This document shows positions 8,614 through 16,645 of a stretch of 64,000 bases of DNA, one piece after another. Source of the stretch: DRQF01 sp964559135 (GTDB lineage: Bacteria > Planctomycetota > GCA-002687715 > DRQF01); contig CAZLGG010000003.1 of NCBI GenBank assembly GCA_964559135.1, forward strand, positions 21,508-85,507, read 5' to 3'. Below the pieces are notes generated by a model. The model worked only from the letters and a program-made list of their open reading frames with translations. It had not been told where the DNA came from and made no database searches. Every line of letters starts with the position of its first letter. Position 1 is the stretch's first letter. Both the position numbers and the translations under genes were made by a program.

Positions 8614-9047
8614 GGGTCGTACTTCAACGCGTGGCCAGGGCCTCCGTCAAGGTCGAGGGTCGGGTGACGGGCGCGATCGGGCCGGGGTTCCTATTGCTCG
8701 TGGGCTTGACGCACGCGGATGGGGATGAGCAGATCACGTGGATGGCGAAAAAGATCGTGTCCCTGCGTCTGTTCCGCGACGACGAGGGACGCATGAATCG
8801 TTCGCTGAAGGAAGTGGGGGGGAGGGTTTTGGCCGTCAGTCAATTCACCCTCTATGGCGACGCCGTGAAGGGCCGGCGGCCCAGTTTCGTGGGCGCTGCT
8901 CCACCCGAAAAGGCGGCCCCCCTGTTCGATCGATTCGTCGAAGCCCTCATCCGTGAGGGCGCCTCGGTCGCCACCGGCGTCTTCGGCGCCATGATGGAAG
9001 TCGAACTCGTCAACGACGGCCCCGTGACGTTGATCCTCGAGCGCTGA
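8610..9047 (+). CDS. dtd: D-aminoacyl-tRNA deacylase
   Basis: A 145-residue DTD protein, which hydrolyses D-aminoacyl-tRNAs (and Gly-tRNA-Ala) and so protects translation from D-amino acids. The hallmarks are the start MRVVLQRVARASVKV, the catalytic-site motif SQFTLYGD (the SQ-x-T-L element), KGRRPSF, and a GAMMEVELVNDGPVT motif, corresponding to the cross-subunit Gly-Met-Pro-like loop and NxGP(V/F)T at the C-terminus. It overlaps the preceding gene by 4 bases and the convergent ruvC by 38 bases. Confidence 0.96.
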   Translation: MRVVLQRVARASVKVEGRVTGAIGPGFLLLVGLTHADGDEQITWMAKKIVSLRLFRDDEGRMNRSLKEVGGRVLAVSQFTLYGDAVKGRRPSFVGAAPPEKAAPLFDRFVEALIREGASVATGVFGAMMEVELVNDGPVTLILER

Positions 9048-9558
9048 CCAGCAGGAAGTTCCAGTCCATGGCGAGGGTGTAGGCGAGGGCCAGGGCGTCC
9101 GATGCGTCGAGGGGCTTGGGCGGTCTTTCGAGTCCGAGAAGGCGCTGGAGCATGAAGTTCACCTGCGACTTGTCGGCGCGTCCCGACCCGACGACCGCTT
9201 TTTTGACGCTGGCCGTCGGATATTCGTGGACCTGCACGTTCATCCGCCCGCAGACGGCGAGAATGGCGCCCCGCGCCTCGCCGAGCCGGAGGGCGGATTG
9301 GATATTGCGTCCCACGAAGGCCTGCTCGAGGGCCAAGGCGTCGGGGCGATGCTCCCGGATGCATGCGGCGAGTTTTTCGGTGAGCCATGCGAGCCTGGGC
9401 GCGATGGCGAGGCTTCGGGGTGGACGCCACGCCCCAGACCCCTTCGAGCCGAGCCGGTTTCCGTTCTTGTGAACGAGGCCCCAGCCCGTCACCGAAAGGC
9501 CCGGATCGATGCCGAGGACAAGGAGGCCGTGAGGTGGAGGCGGTGTCATGCCCGCCAC
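9010..9558 (-). CDS. ruvC: Crossover junction endodeoxyribonuclease RuvC
   Basis: A 182-residue Holliday-junction resolvase. The RNase-H-like catalytic acids are visible: D in LGIDPGLSVTGWGL, E in LALEQAFVGRN, and the pair in LDASDALALAYT. The region between, VHEYPTASVKKAVVGSGRADKSQV, matches the family. The second ATG (MTPPPPHG, three codons in) could be the true start. The gene is isolated from ruvA and ruvB here. Its final 38 bases overlap the end of dtd on the other strand, so their 3' ends are constrained together. Confidence 0.94.
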   Translation of the reverse strand: MAGMTPPPPHGLLVLGIDPGLSVTGWGLVHKNGNRLGSKGSGAWRPPRSLAIAPRLAWLTEKLAACIREHRPDALALEQAFVGRNIQSALRLGEARGAILAVCGRMNVQVHEYPTASVKKAVVGSGRADKSQVNFMLQRLLGLERPPKPLDASDALALAYTLAMDWNFLLVSARGSTSRGRR

Positions 9559-9607
9559 TCTAACGACGTCGAGGGACCGCCTTGCGCGTGCCGGGGCGCT
9601 GCAAGAT

Positions 9608-11443
9608 TCAGTCGATCTCGATGTTCAAAACGTAGGGTCCGGACGAGAGGAAGAGCCAACCTCTGAGGGTCACCCCATAAGTATTCGTGGCGGGGGCCGT
9701 CCATGCGGGATGAAGCGAGCCTCCGATCTCCGCCGCCGTCGCCGGTCCGGAATGGGTATCCGAAACGTAATACCCCTGTCCTCCTTGTCCCCCGATGACG
9801 ACCTCCGGGTCGAGAAGACCGGATTGGAAGACGTAGCCCTTGACCAACCTTTGAGTTTGAAGATCGAAAGGAAAGGCGCGCACCGAAAGTTTCTGGCCGA
9901 CATCCACGTCCACGTTGATCACGTGGGACTGGAAGGGGGGAAGAGAATCGACGATCGTCGTGGACTCGGAGATGCTTCCCACGGTGGCGGGACCGGACGA
10001 GCCCGTCTGGATGAGAATGTAGGAACCGAAAGTATCGGCCATGAAGGTCGAGGAACGTCCCTCGGAGTCGGTGACGCGAAGGTGGCCGCTTCGCGCCCCG
10101 GCGGGGACGTTCGCCACGATCCGCCCCCAGGTGTCGAAGTAGGGGGACGAAGACAACCAACTGCCGTCCGGTCCCGGGAACTCCACATTGGAAGCGGCGA
10201 GGTTGGACGGGTCGAGACCGTTGCTGACGATGCGCACCGGAAGCCCCACCTGCGCGAAGTTGGGATCGACGGCGTAGACGATGGGGCCGTCGTCGGGATT
10301 CGGAGGTGTGGTCCAGATGCCCAGATAGTAGTCTCCGACGGCCATGCTGTTGACGCCCTTGACGCGAATCACGTAGTCGCCCAAGGAGGGGGCGAGGAAC
10401 CGTGGGCCCGTGTGCCAGCCCACCGCGGCCGAGAAGCCGGGGCCGCTGTTGTTGTCTTCGAGCAGGGTACCCACGTTCAGCAGTGGATCGACGATCTCGA
10501 TCTTCGTGTCCAGGCCGCCGGTGTACGGGGTGTAGGGTGCGATTTCGAGAGTGGCGTAGCTGAAGTTGAAAACCTCGACGCGCAGTTCCTCACCCCGTAC
10601 GAGATGAACCGTGTATTCGTCCACCTCTCCGGGTTGAGAGATGGAGCCCAGAACCGTCACGGCTTCCGTGATCGTGCCATTGGCGAGGCTCGACTCTCCG
10701 AGTGCCAGTCCGAAGATGGAGAGATAGTGGGCATGATCATCGTAGAGAAGGGGCCCCGAGCCGCCGGTGGTGGTGACCTCGACGTAGCCGGACCTCGCGT
10801 TGGCCGGGACGACGACCTGAATGGCGTTTTCATCCGCGGTGAGGACCGTCATGGGTTGGCCCTCCAGCGTCACGCTGGGAAGGACGCCTCCAGTCCAAAT
10901 TCCACCCAGGTAGTTCCCGGCGATGGTCACGGTCTGCCCCGGGCTCGCGCTGTGGGGAGTGATGGCGCTCAACATGGGTGTCGGCGGAACCGCGACCCCC
11001 CCCACGAGCGGGGTGAGAGCGACGCCAAACGGGGACGTCGCGTCGGCGACGAGGGCTTGGAAATACACCTTGCTGCCGCCCGGCCATCCGAGGGGGAACG
11101 GGGTGAAGCCCAACTGCGTGGCACCGGTCCCGTCCAAGAATGCGCTGGAGAAGTTCGCGCTGTTCGGATCGAAGCCGTCGATGGCGACGAAGAAGGTGGG
11201 ATCGAAGACGTCGACCTCCACCACACCCAGGGACGTCACCCAGACGTCGCGCGCCTGGGCGCCGATGAGGGAGAAATTGGCGAGTGGAGATCCTTGCACA
11301 GTGAGCGTCGATGTGTCTCCCAAGACAATGGGCTGGGCATCGGCCACGACGCCGTCCAATAGGAGCTGGGCCGTCTGTGCTTGCAGAGAAGCGGTGAAAA
11401 TGATTGCGATGATGGCGCTTCCGAGGATTCTCCAAACTTTCAT
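9608..11443 (-). CDS. Secreted TIG/IPT-domain and PPC-like repeat protein
   Basis: A 611-residue exported protein. The signal peptide runs MKVWRILGSAIIAIIFTASLQAQ; I start at this Met (11443) because a G-rich ribosome site lies just upstream. Order of parts: an N-terminal beta module resembling the recurring planctomycete domain of this window (about 25-150); a TIG/IPT immunoglobulin-like domain (ITPHSASPGQTVTIAGNYL, about 155-235); a bacterial pre-peptidase-C-like domain with DEYTVHLVRGEELRVEV and FLAPSLGDYVIRVKG; a second TIG-like domain (VDPNFAQVGLPVRIVSNGL); and a last PPC-like domain. It looks like a cell-surface or matrix protein without an enzyme domain. It is monocistronic by spacing. 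Confidence 0.8.
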   Translation of the reverse strand: MKVWRILGSAIIAIIFTASLQAQTAQLLLDGVVADAQPIVLGDTSTLTVQGSPLANFSLIGAQARDVWVTSLGVVEVDVFDPTFFVAIDGFDPNSANFSSAFLDGTGATQLGFTPFPLGWPGGSKVYFQALVADATSPFGVALTPLVGGVAVPPTPMLSAITPHSASPGQTVTIAGNYLGGIWTGGVLPSVTLEGQPMTVLTADENAIQVVVPANARSGYVEVTTTGGSGPLLYDDHAHYLSIFGLALGESSLANGTITEAVTVLGSISQPGEVDEYTVHLVRGEELRVEVFNFSYATLEIAPYTPYTGGLDTKIEIVDPLLNVGTLLEDNNSGPGFSAAVGWHTGPRFLAPSLGDYVIRVKGVNSMAVGDYYLGIWTTPPNPDDGPIVYAVDPNFAQVGLPVRIVSNGLDPSNLAASNVEFPGPDGSWLSSSPYFDTWGRIVANVPAGARSGHLRVTDSEGRSSTFMADTFGSYILIQTGSSGPATVGSISESTTIVDSLPPFQSHVINVDVDVGQKLSVRAFPFDLQTQRLVKGYVFQSGLLDPEVVIGGQGGQGYYVSDTHSGPATAAEIGGSLHPAWTAPATNTYGVTLRGWLFLSSGPYVLNIEID

Positions 11444-11533
11444 AGTTTTCCCCCTTGTGATTCCGGGAGTCACCCGTTAGCTGCTCCCCCTCATCGTTCC
11501 TTTCGGTCACTCGGTGAAGGTGAGATAAGGAAA

Positions 11534-11547
11534 AGTGGCCGGCCACT
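11534..11547. repeat. 14-bp perfect palindrome upstream of ispD
   Basis: AGTGGCCGGCCACT is its own reverse complement. It lies in the 186-base gap between the divergent TIG-protein gene and ispD. A binding site for a dimeric regulator is possible; in GC-rich DNA a chance palindrome is also possible. Confidence 0.35.
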
Positions 11548-11629
11548 GGGGAGGCCTGCCCGGGATGGAGCGGGGCTGTTACCCTGGGCGCCGGATGATC
11601 CACACCTGGAACTGGAGGGATAATGCCCC

Positions 11630-12340
11630 GTGAAATACGGACTTGTGCTCGTTGCCGCGGGACGCGGGGAGCGACTGGGGGCCCCCTGCAACAAAGCCCT
11701 CGTGCCGCTTGGAAAAAAGCCTCTCCTCCTTCACGCCATGGACCGTTTGAGCCGGGTTCCGGGGCTCGAGGAGACCGTCGTGGTCCTCCATCCCGACGAT
11801 TTGGAGACCGTGAAGGAGGGGGAATTGGGAGGCTATCTTTATGCCGTCGGCGTGTCTCGCATGATCGCCGGAGGGGCAAGGAGGCAGGACTCGGTCCTCC
11901 TGGGGTTGCAGGCGCTCTCGCCCGATGTGGGAGGGGTCTTGATCCACGACGCCGCCCGCCCGTTCCCGGACGTCGGCGTGGCGGAACGGCTCCTCGCCGC
12001 TCTCGAGGAGCATGGGGGGGCGGTGCCCGTCGTCCCGGCAACGAGTACGGTGAAACGTGTCGATGCTCGAGGCCGGGTCTTGGACACTCCCGATCGTTCC
12101 GCGCTACGCCTGGCACAGACGCCGCAAGCGGGACGAAGGGCGCTCCTCATACGCGCTCTTGAAGACGCGAACGCCGCTGAGGTCGACGTGACCGACGACG
12201 TGCAGGCCTTGGAACGCATGGGCGAAAGCGTCATCGCCGTCGAGGACAGCCGCTGGAATTTCAAGGTCACCACTCCGGAGGATTTGGCACTGGCGCAGTG
12301 CGTCCTCGAACGGGGCCTTGCCGAAGGAGAATCGCCATGA
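11630..12340 (+). CDS. ispD: 2-C-methyl-D-erythritol 4-phosphate cytidylyltransferase
   Basis: A 236-residue IspD, third enzyme of the MEP isoprenoid pathway, which forms CDP-methylerythritol from MEP and CTP. The CTP-binding loop VLVAAGRGERLG is followed by NKALVPLGKKPLL; GGARRQDSVLLGL, VLIHDAARPF, TVKRVD and LRLAQTPQAG are the expected motifs, and VTDDVQALERMG lies near the C-terminus. The start is GTG at 11630 with GGAGG about 11 bases upstream. Its stop overlaps the ispF start as ATGA, so the two successive pathway enzymes with ispE missing between are co-translated, a common arrangement. Confidence 0.96.
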   Translation: MKYGLVLVAAGRGERLGAPCNKALVPLGKKPLLLHAMDRLSRVPGLEETVVVLHPDDLETVKEGELGGYLYAVGVSRMIAGGARRQDSVLLGLQALSPDVGGVLIHDAARPFPDVGVAERLLAALEEHGGAVPVVPATSTVKRVDARGRVLDTPDRSALRLAQTPQAGRRALLIRALEDANAAEVDVTDDVQALERMGESVIAVEDSRWNFKVTTPEDLALAQCVLERGLAEGESP

Positions 12341-12819
12341 GTTATCGCGTCGGAATGGGGTACGACATTCATCGGCTGGTCGACGGCCGGCCCTTGATTC
12401 TCGGAGGCGTGTCGATCCCCTTCTCGCGAGGACTCCTCGGCCACTCGGACGGTGACGCTCTGCTTCATGCGGTCACCGATGCGGTCCTCGGTGGTGCGGC
12501 CTTGCCCGACATCGGCGAACTGTTTCCCGATGACGATCCGAACTGGAAGGGAGCGGACAGCCGTCGACTCTTGGCACTGGCGATGGAGAAGGTGGCGGAG
12601 GCGGGCTATCGCGTCCGCAACGTGGACGTCAATATCCTCGCGGAGCGCCCGAAACTTTCTCCCTTCAAGGCGGCCATGCGTGAGGGGGTCGCGGAGATTC
12701 TCAAGATCCCGCCGGTGGATGTCAGCATCAAGGCAAAAACCCGCGAGCGACTGGATGCCGTCGGTCATGGGGAGGCCATCGAGGTGCACTGTGTCGTTCT
12801 TCTGATGGAGGAGCCGTGA
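12337..12819 (+). CDS. ispF: 2-C-methyl-D-erythritol 2,4-cyclodiphosphate synthase
   Basis: A 160-residue IspF, which cyclises CDP-ME-2-phosphate to MEcPP with loss of CMP. The zinc site is visible in GMGYDIHRL (D and H) and GLLGHSDGDALLHAVTDA (H); PDIGELFPDDDP and GADSRRLL follow. The C-terminus has NVDVNILAERPKLSPF and the substrate-binding KAKTRERLDAVG. It is coupled to ispD by a 4-base overlap and followed almost at once by the secreted TPR protein at 12822. Confidence 0.96.
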   Translation: MSYRVGMGYDIHRLVDGRPLILGGVSIPFSRGLLGHSDGDALLHAVTDAVLGGAALPDIGELFPDDDPNWKGADSRRLLALAMEKVAEAGYRVRNVDVNILAERPKLSPFKAAMREGVAEILKIPPVDVSIKAKTRERLDAVGHGEAIEVHCVVLLMEEP

Positions 12820-12821
12820 TC

Positions 12822-14081
12822 ATGAGGATCGAAGTGGCTGCCGTTCTTCTCATGCTCTGCGTCCCTCCGTGGGCCCTCGGGCAGGAAGAGAAGATCGCGA
12901 GGGACGTGGCGCGATTGGAAACCTGCCTCGTGCAGACGCGGGAGTTGGGGGAGACGGCCGCGCGGGCTCTCGGCAGGGCGCGCCGTTCCCACCGCGAGGG
13001 CGCGTGGGTCTATGGGGCACTTCGGCGCACCCTCGAAGGGGCGAAACCCGTGGTCGGTCTCGGGAAAAAGGACGTGGCGGCTCGGGTGCAGCGTCTCACC
13101 AAGGCGCTCCGTTCCGTGATCGATGATGGAATGGAGGCGGTTTTGCCCCTGAGAACCCGCATCGGGGAGTTGAAGAATGAAGGGGCGGTCGAAGCGGGCG
13201 AGCCGAAGAACTCCACGGTTGCTTTCCTCGTCGCGATCCTCGGGAGGGTGGAGGATTCCGTCGTCGCCGCGGCGGCGCGCAAGGCCCTCGGTACGAAGGG
13301 CGGGGGCGTCTACTTGGGGATGTGGGAGAAGGAGCGCGCTTGGCGTGCGAATTACCTCGAGGGATTTCGGCTGATCCTCGAGGACATCGTTGCCGCCGAG
13401 GATCAGCGCGTTCTCGCCGCCGACGCCATCGGGCAACTCACGCTCACCGAGGACGCCTCGGAGCGCGCGCGAATGATCGGGATCTGCCGCGGGGTGCTCA
13501 CGTCGAAGGCCCCCGTTCCGCCTGCGGGCGTGAGGGACGCTGTCATCTTCGCTCTCGCCCGACTGGGTGAACGGGAACCTTTTCTCTCCCGCGTGCGTCC
13601 GATCATGAAGCAGTTGAAGGACCTCTCCCGCCAGGAGCCTCCGGACGCCAACAGGATTCTCGGTCTGCAACTCGAGTTGGCGGCGCTCTACATGGGCGCC
13701 TATGACTACGAGAACGCGACGAGGGCCTACGCCTCCGCCTTGGGGATCCTCTATCAGAACGTCACCTTCGACCGCACGAGCCCACAGGGGCGAGCGGAGA
13801 TCGCGAACGCCCTCTACAACCTCGCGTGCACGCTGGCGCGCTCGGGTCGGTCCAACAAGGCCCTCGCGATCCTCGATCAGGCCTTCGCGTGGGGCTTGCG
13901 CTCCTTTTCCTGGTGTCGGAAAGACGGGGACCTGAAATCCTTGCGCGCCCAGCCGCGATTCGATCCCCTCCTTGACGCCTGGGAGAAGGGCCGGAAAAAA
14001 CCTGGAGACGGCATCCTTCCCGGCTCCGACTTCCTGAAACTCATGGCGGCGTTTTTGCCGAGCACGAATCCGTCGAAGTAA
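12822..14081 (+). CDS. Secreted TPR protein with C-terminal TEG-type motif
   Basis: A 419-residue exported protein. The start at 12822 is preferred over GTG at 12816 because GGAGGAG lies 8 bases upstream. The signal peptide is MRIEVAAVLLMLCVPPWALGQ. The middle is helical (HEAT/TPR-like), with segments such as LQLELAALYMGAYDYENATRAY and NALYNLACTLARSGRSNKAL as clear tetratricopeptides. After the last repeat comes DGDLKSLRAQPRFDPLL, which matches the end-of-group motif that often closes TPR arrays. The start lies 2 bases after the ispF stop, but a functional link to isoprenoid synthesis is not evident. Confidence 0.75.
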   Translation: MRIEVAAVLLMLCVPPWALGQEEKIARDVARLETCLVQTRELGETAARALGRARRSHREGAWVYGALRRTLEGAKPVVGLGKKDVAARVQRLTKALRSVIDDGMEAVLPLRTRIGELKNEGAVEAGEPKNSTVAFLVAILGRVEDSVVAAAARKALGTKGGGVYLGMWEKERAWRANYLEGFRLILEDIVAAEDQRVLAADAIGQLTLTEDASERARMIGICRGVLTSKAPVPPAGVRDAVIFALARLGEREPFLSRVRPIMKQLKDLSRQEPPDANRILGLQLELAALYMGAYDYENATRAYASALGILYQNVTFDRTSPQGRAEIANALYNLACTLARSGRSNKALAILDQAFAWGLRSFSWCRKDGDLKSLRAQPRFDPLLDAWEKGRKKPGDGILPGSDFLKLMAAFLPSTNPSK

Positions 14082-14165
14082 CGGCGATTTCAAAAAAATC
14101 GAACCCTGCTTCGAGCCGTGCGTCCATGAGGGGCGGAACGCAGTCCTTTGAAACGGAGCAAGAAC

Positions 14166-15092
14166 ATGGATCGACGCGGATTCGTTCGCGGCCTCATCGC
14201 GGCGCCGATGGTTTTCGGGCTCGGGAAGCTGGGCGTCGGGAGCGAGCTTGGCGGCCAGGACGCGGAGGGCCTCGTCAAGATCGGACTGAAGCGCATGAAG
14301 GAGTTGGGGCTTCCGGGATTGGTGATCGTTCCCCCGAAAGACGAGAATCGCCGCATGGAACTCGGGCGAGGTCTCTTTCGACTCGTGAAGGGCATCTCGT
14401 CCCCCGAGGCAGACGATTTTGTTGGTCCCAAGTTTCAAGCGGTGGCGCGACGGGGCAAGGCTGTCACTTGGACCTGCGTCATCATCTGTCTCGAGGAGGA
14501 GGAGGCGTGGAAAGAATTCGGTGAGACGTCGCCGCGCATGGTCATCGACGAGAGGGGCAAGGTCCTGAGGAGAATGGATGATCCCCCGGAGTCCGTGGAG
14601 CAGAATCTGGCGAAGAGGCTCATCGATCTCGTCCATGGCGCGAAGATCGAGCATCTCGAGGAACGGGTCGCCCGACTGAAGAAGACACTGCCGAAGGAGC
14701 TGGCCGGCAGCTACGAGGCCTTCCTGCGGGACATGGCCGAAAGGGAGGCTCCACTCTTCTCGGTACCGAGAACCGCTGAGTACAAGAAACTCGTGGAACG
14801 GGCCAAGGCGTACCTCGAGAGGGAGCCCAGGCTCTCGGGCTGGTTCGGCCTGGCCCTCCTGCGAATCACGTCACGAAAGAACACCTATCTCGATGCTCTG
14901 TTCGACTCACTGCGAAAGGACCGCCTACCCTTGGGGACGTCCATGCCCCGATTCGTGCCGATGGGCTGCCTGTCCTACACGGAGGTCAAGCCGGGCATGG
15001 CGAAACCCAAGGGCGAGGTGATCGCTTGCGGCATGCCGAGTCTCTCCTCGACAGGGGGGCGGTTTTTGCGTTTCGTGGCGAAAGTGAAGTAG
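14166..15092 (+). CDS. Exported protein of unknown function with Tat-like signal
   Basis: A 308-residue protein. The N-terminus MDRRGFVRGLIAAPMVFGLG has an RR followed by a hydrophobic stretch, as in Tat or short export signals. I chose the ATG at 14166, with GGAG 7 bases before it, over an upstream TTG. The rest contains a possible thioredoxin-like stretch (LPGLVIVPPKDE, then TWTCVIICLEEEEAW) and charged helices (KIEHLEERVARLKKTLPKEL). I do not recognise the family. It ends 3 bases before the DUF692 gene, so the pair is almost certainly co-transcribed, which makes it a candidate partner or substrate of that enzyme. Confidence 0.65.
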   Translation: MDRRGFVRGLIAAPMVFGLGKLGVGSELGGQDAEGLVKIGLKRMKELGLPGLVIVPPKDENRRMELGRGLFRLVKGISSPEADDFVGPKFQAVARRGKAVTWTCVIICLEEEEAWKEFGETSPRMVIDERGKVLRRMDDPPESVEQNLAKRLIDLVHGAKIEHLEERVARLKKTLPKELAGSYEAFLRDMAEREAPLFSVPRTAEYKKLVERAKAYLEREPRLSGWFGLALLRITSRKNTYLDALFDSLRKDRLPLGTSMPRFVPMGCLSYTEVKPGMAKPKGEVIACGMPSLSSTGGRFLRFVAKVK

Positions 15093-15095
15093 TTC

Positions 15096-16352
15096 ATGGG
15101 GCCTCTGGGCGTCGGTTTTTCCTTGCACGCCGACGCCGATTTCTTGGAAGTGACCCGTCCGCTCATCGAGGAGGAGGCGGACTACTTCGAGGTGGCGCCG
15201 GAAATGCTTTGGCGACCGGGGGGCGACCCCTTGGAACCGAATGACTTCTTCGATCTGTTCTTGAACTTGAAGCGTCGTTCGGGACGACCGTTCACGGCTC
15301 ACGGTTTGGCCTTTTCCCTCGGCTCCGATCCCTCGGAACGCTGTGAGCAAGTCCGGTTCGATCGCTGGTTGCGCGGCCTGGACCTCTGCCACGCGGCGTT
15401 CGATTTTCGATGGTTCTCGGACCATCTGGGGTGGGTGTTTGCCGAGGGGCTGAATCCCGTCTTCCCGCTTCCGCTCCCGATGACCGCGGAGGCGGTGGAG
15501 AGGGTGGTCGCCCGTCTCGATCGGATCGCCGAGATCGTCCCCGTCGTGGCTTTCGAAAACGGCGCGGACGCATTTCGTTTGGGCCCGCCCGGCCTCGAGG
15601 CCCCGTTCTGGAACGCCATCACGGGGCATGCGGGCGCGCAAATGCTCCTCGATCTGCACAACCTTTACACGGAGTCGGTCAATCTCGGCTTCGATCCCGA
15701 GGAGGTGCTCCGGCAGCTCGACCTCTCTCGGGTCATCCAGATCCATTTGAGCGGGGGCAGTCTGAGCGATGGGGACTGGATGCACTCCGGCCGCCAATTC
15801 CGCTTGGACAGTCACGACAACGCCGTGCCCGAGGACGTTTGGCGGCTCTATGAATCGGTGCTTCCCCACTGCCACGGTTTGAGGGGCGTGGTGGTGGAGC
15901 GCCTCAATGGGACGGTCCATTCCGCCGAGGACGTGGACGAACTCCGGCAGGAGATGGGGAGGGCCCGGGCTCTTCTGCAGGCGCGCGACCTTGCGGCTCC
16001 CCGTTCGCTCGGTCCTTCCTCGCCTCTCCCCGCGGGCGGGAGCCTCTCGGGGCTCCAACGGCACCTCGTCCGGCACATCGCGGACAGCGATTCCTTCCCC
16101 AACCTCGACCTCCGGGCCTATCCCGAGCTTCGTCACGTCGACCCCGAGGGCTACCGCCTGACGACCCTCATCGTGCGCAAGCTTCGCTTCGAGCGGCTCT
16201 GCCTGGCGCATGGAGACGTGGCCAGAGCCTTCGAGACCGAACCGGCGGCGCTCCTCGATCTCTACGAGCGCTTCGCCCACGATGTGCCGCCCCATGCCGT
16301 CTTCCCCTCCGACGACGCCCGAGCCTGGCAGGACTGGCGCGCGTCCCCTTGA
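15096..16352 (+). CDS. DUF692 / MNIO-family oxidase with extra C-terminal domain
   Basis: A 418-residue protein. Residues 1-290 match the DUF692 TIM-barrel family (multinuclear non-heme iron oxidases such as MbnB, TglH and BufB), which modify cysteines or other residues of RiPP precursor peptides. Candidate metal ligands are in place: H69 in AHGLAFSLGS, H110 in FSDHLGW, E154 in AFENGAD, D186 in LDLHN, H217 in IQIHLSGG, D238 and H240 in LDSHD, and E268 in VVERLNG. Residues about 312-418 are an additional helical domain (QRHLVRHIADSDSFP through WQDW). In known systems the partner protein is a separate gene; here it may be fused. No short precursor gene is evident nearby. The start ATG follows the previous stop by 3 bases. 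Confidence 0.85.
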   Translation: MGPLGVGFSLHADADFLEVTRPLIEEEADYFEVAPEMLWRPGGDPLEPNDFFDLFLNLKRRSGRPFTAHGLAFSLGSDPSERCEQVRFDRWLRGLDLCHAAFDFRWFSDHLGWVFAEGLNPVFPLPLPMTAEAVERVVARLDRIAEIVPVVAFENGADAFRLGPPGLEAPFWNAITGHAGAQMLLDLHNLYTESVNLGFDPEEVLRQLDLSRVIQIHLSGGSLSDGDWMHSGRQFRLDSHDNAVPEDVWRLYESVLPHCHGLRGVVVERLNGTVHSAEDVDELRQEMGRARALLQARDLAAPRSLGPSSPLPAGGSLSGLQRHLVRHIADSDSFPNLDLRAYPELRHVDPEGYRLTTLIVRKLRFERLCLAHGDVARAFETEPAALLDLYERFAHDVPPHAVFPSDDARAWQDWRASP

Positions 16353-16393
16353 CTTCGCTCCCCGAAGCCGTCACTATTCCGGCACGTAACCCA

Positions 16394-16465
<72 letters not shown>

Positions 16466-16501
16466 CTCGAATCGTCAGCCCCCCCACCGGCTCTCATCTC
16501 T

Positions 16502-16553
16502 GGAGCGGTTTCGTGTCCACCTGAGAGGGATCGGCATGTGCAGAAACCGCTCC
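16502..16553. repeat. 11-bp perfect inverted repeat downstream of tRNA-Gly
   Basis: GGAGCGGTTTC (16502-16512) and GAAACCGCTCC (16543-16553) are perfect reverse complements separated by 30 bases. It lies 36 bases after the tRNA and about 90 bases before the next start codon. It could be the tRNA terminator, a 5' UTR structure of the lipoprotein gene or a small RNA; there is no T-run on either side. Confidence 0.6.
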
Positions 16554-16645
16554 GGTCGTCCACCCCGCGCCCGTCGTCCTTCCTGATTTCTAAACCTGGT
16601 ATGCTGGGAGGACGGGGGAAATTCCGAATGAGGATGGAGATGCCC

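Noticed and set aside
15096..16352. Complete MNIO/RiPP gene cluster
   Set aside because: No short cysteine-rich precursor, transporter or separate partner gene is found within several kb on either side.
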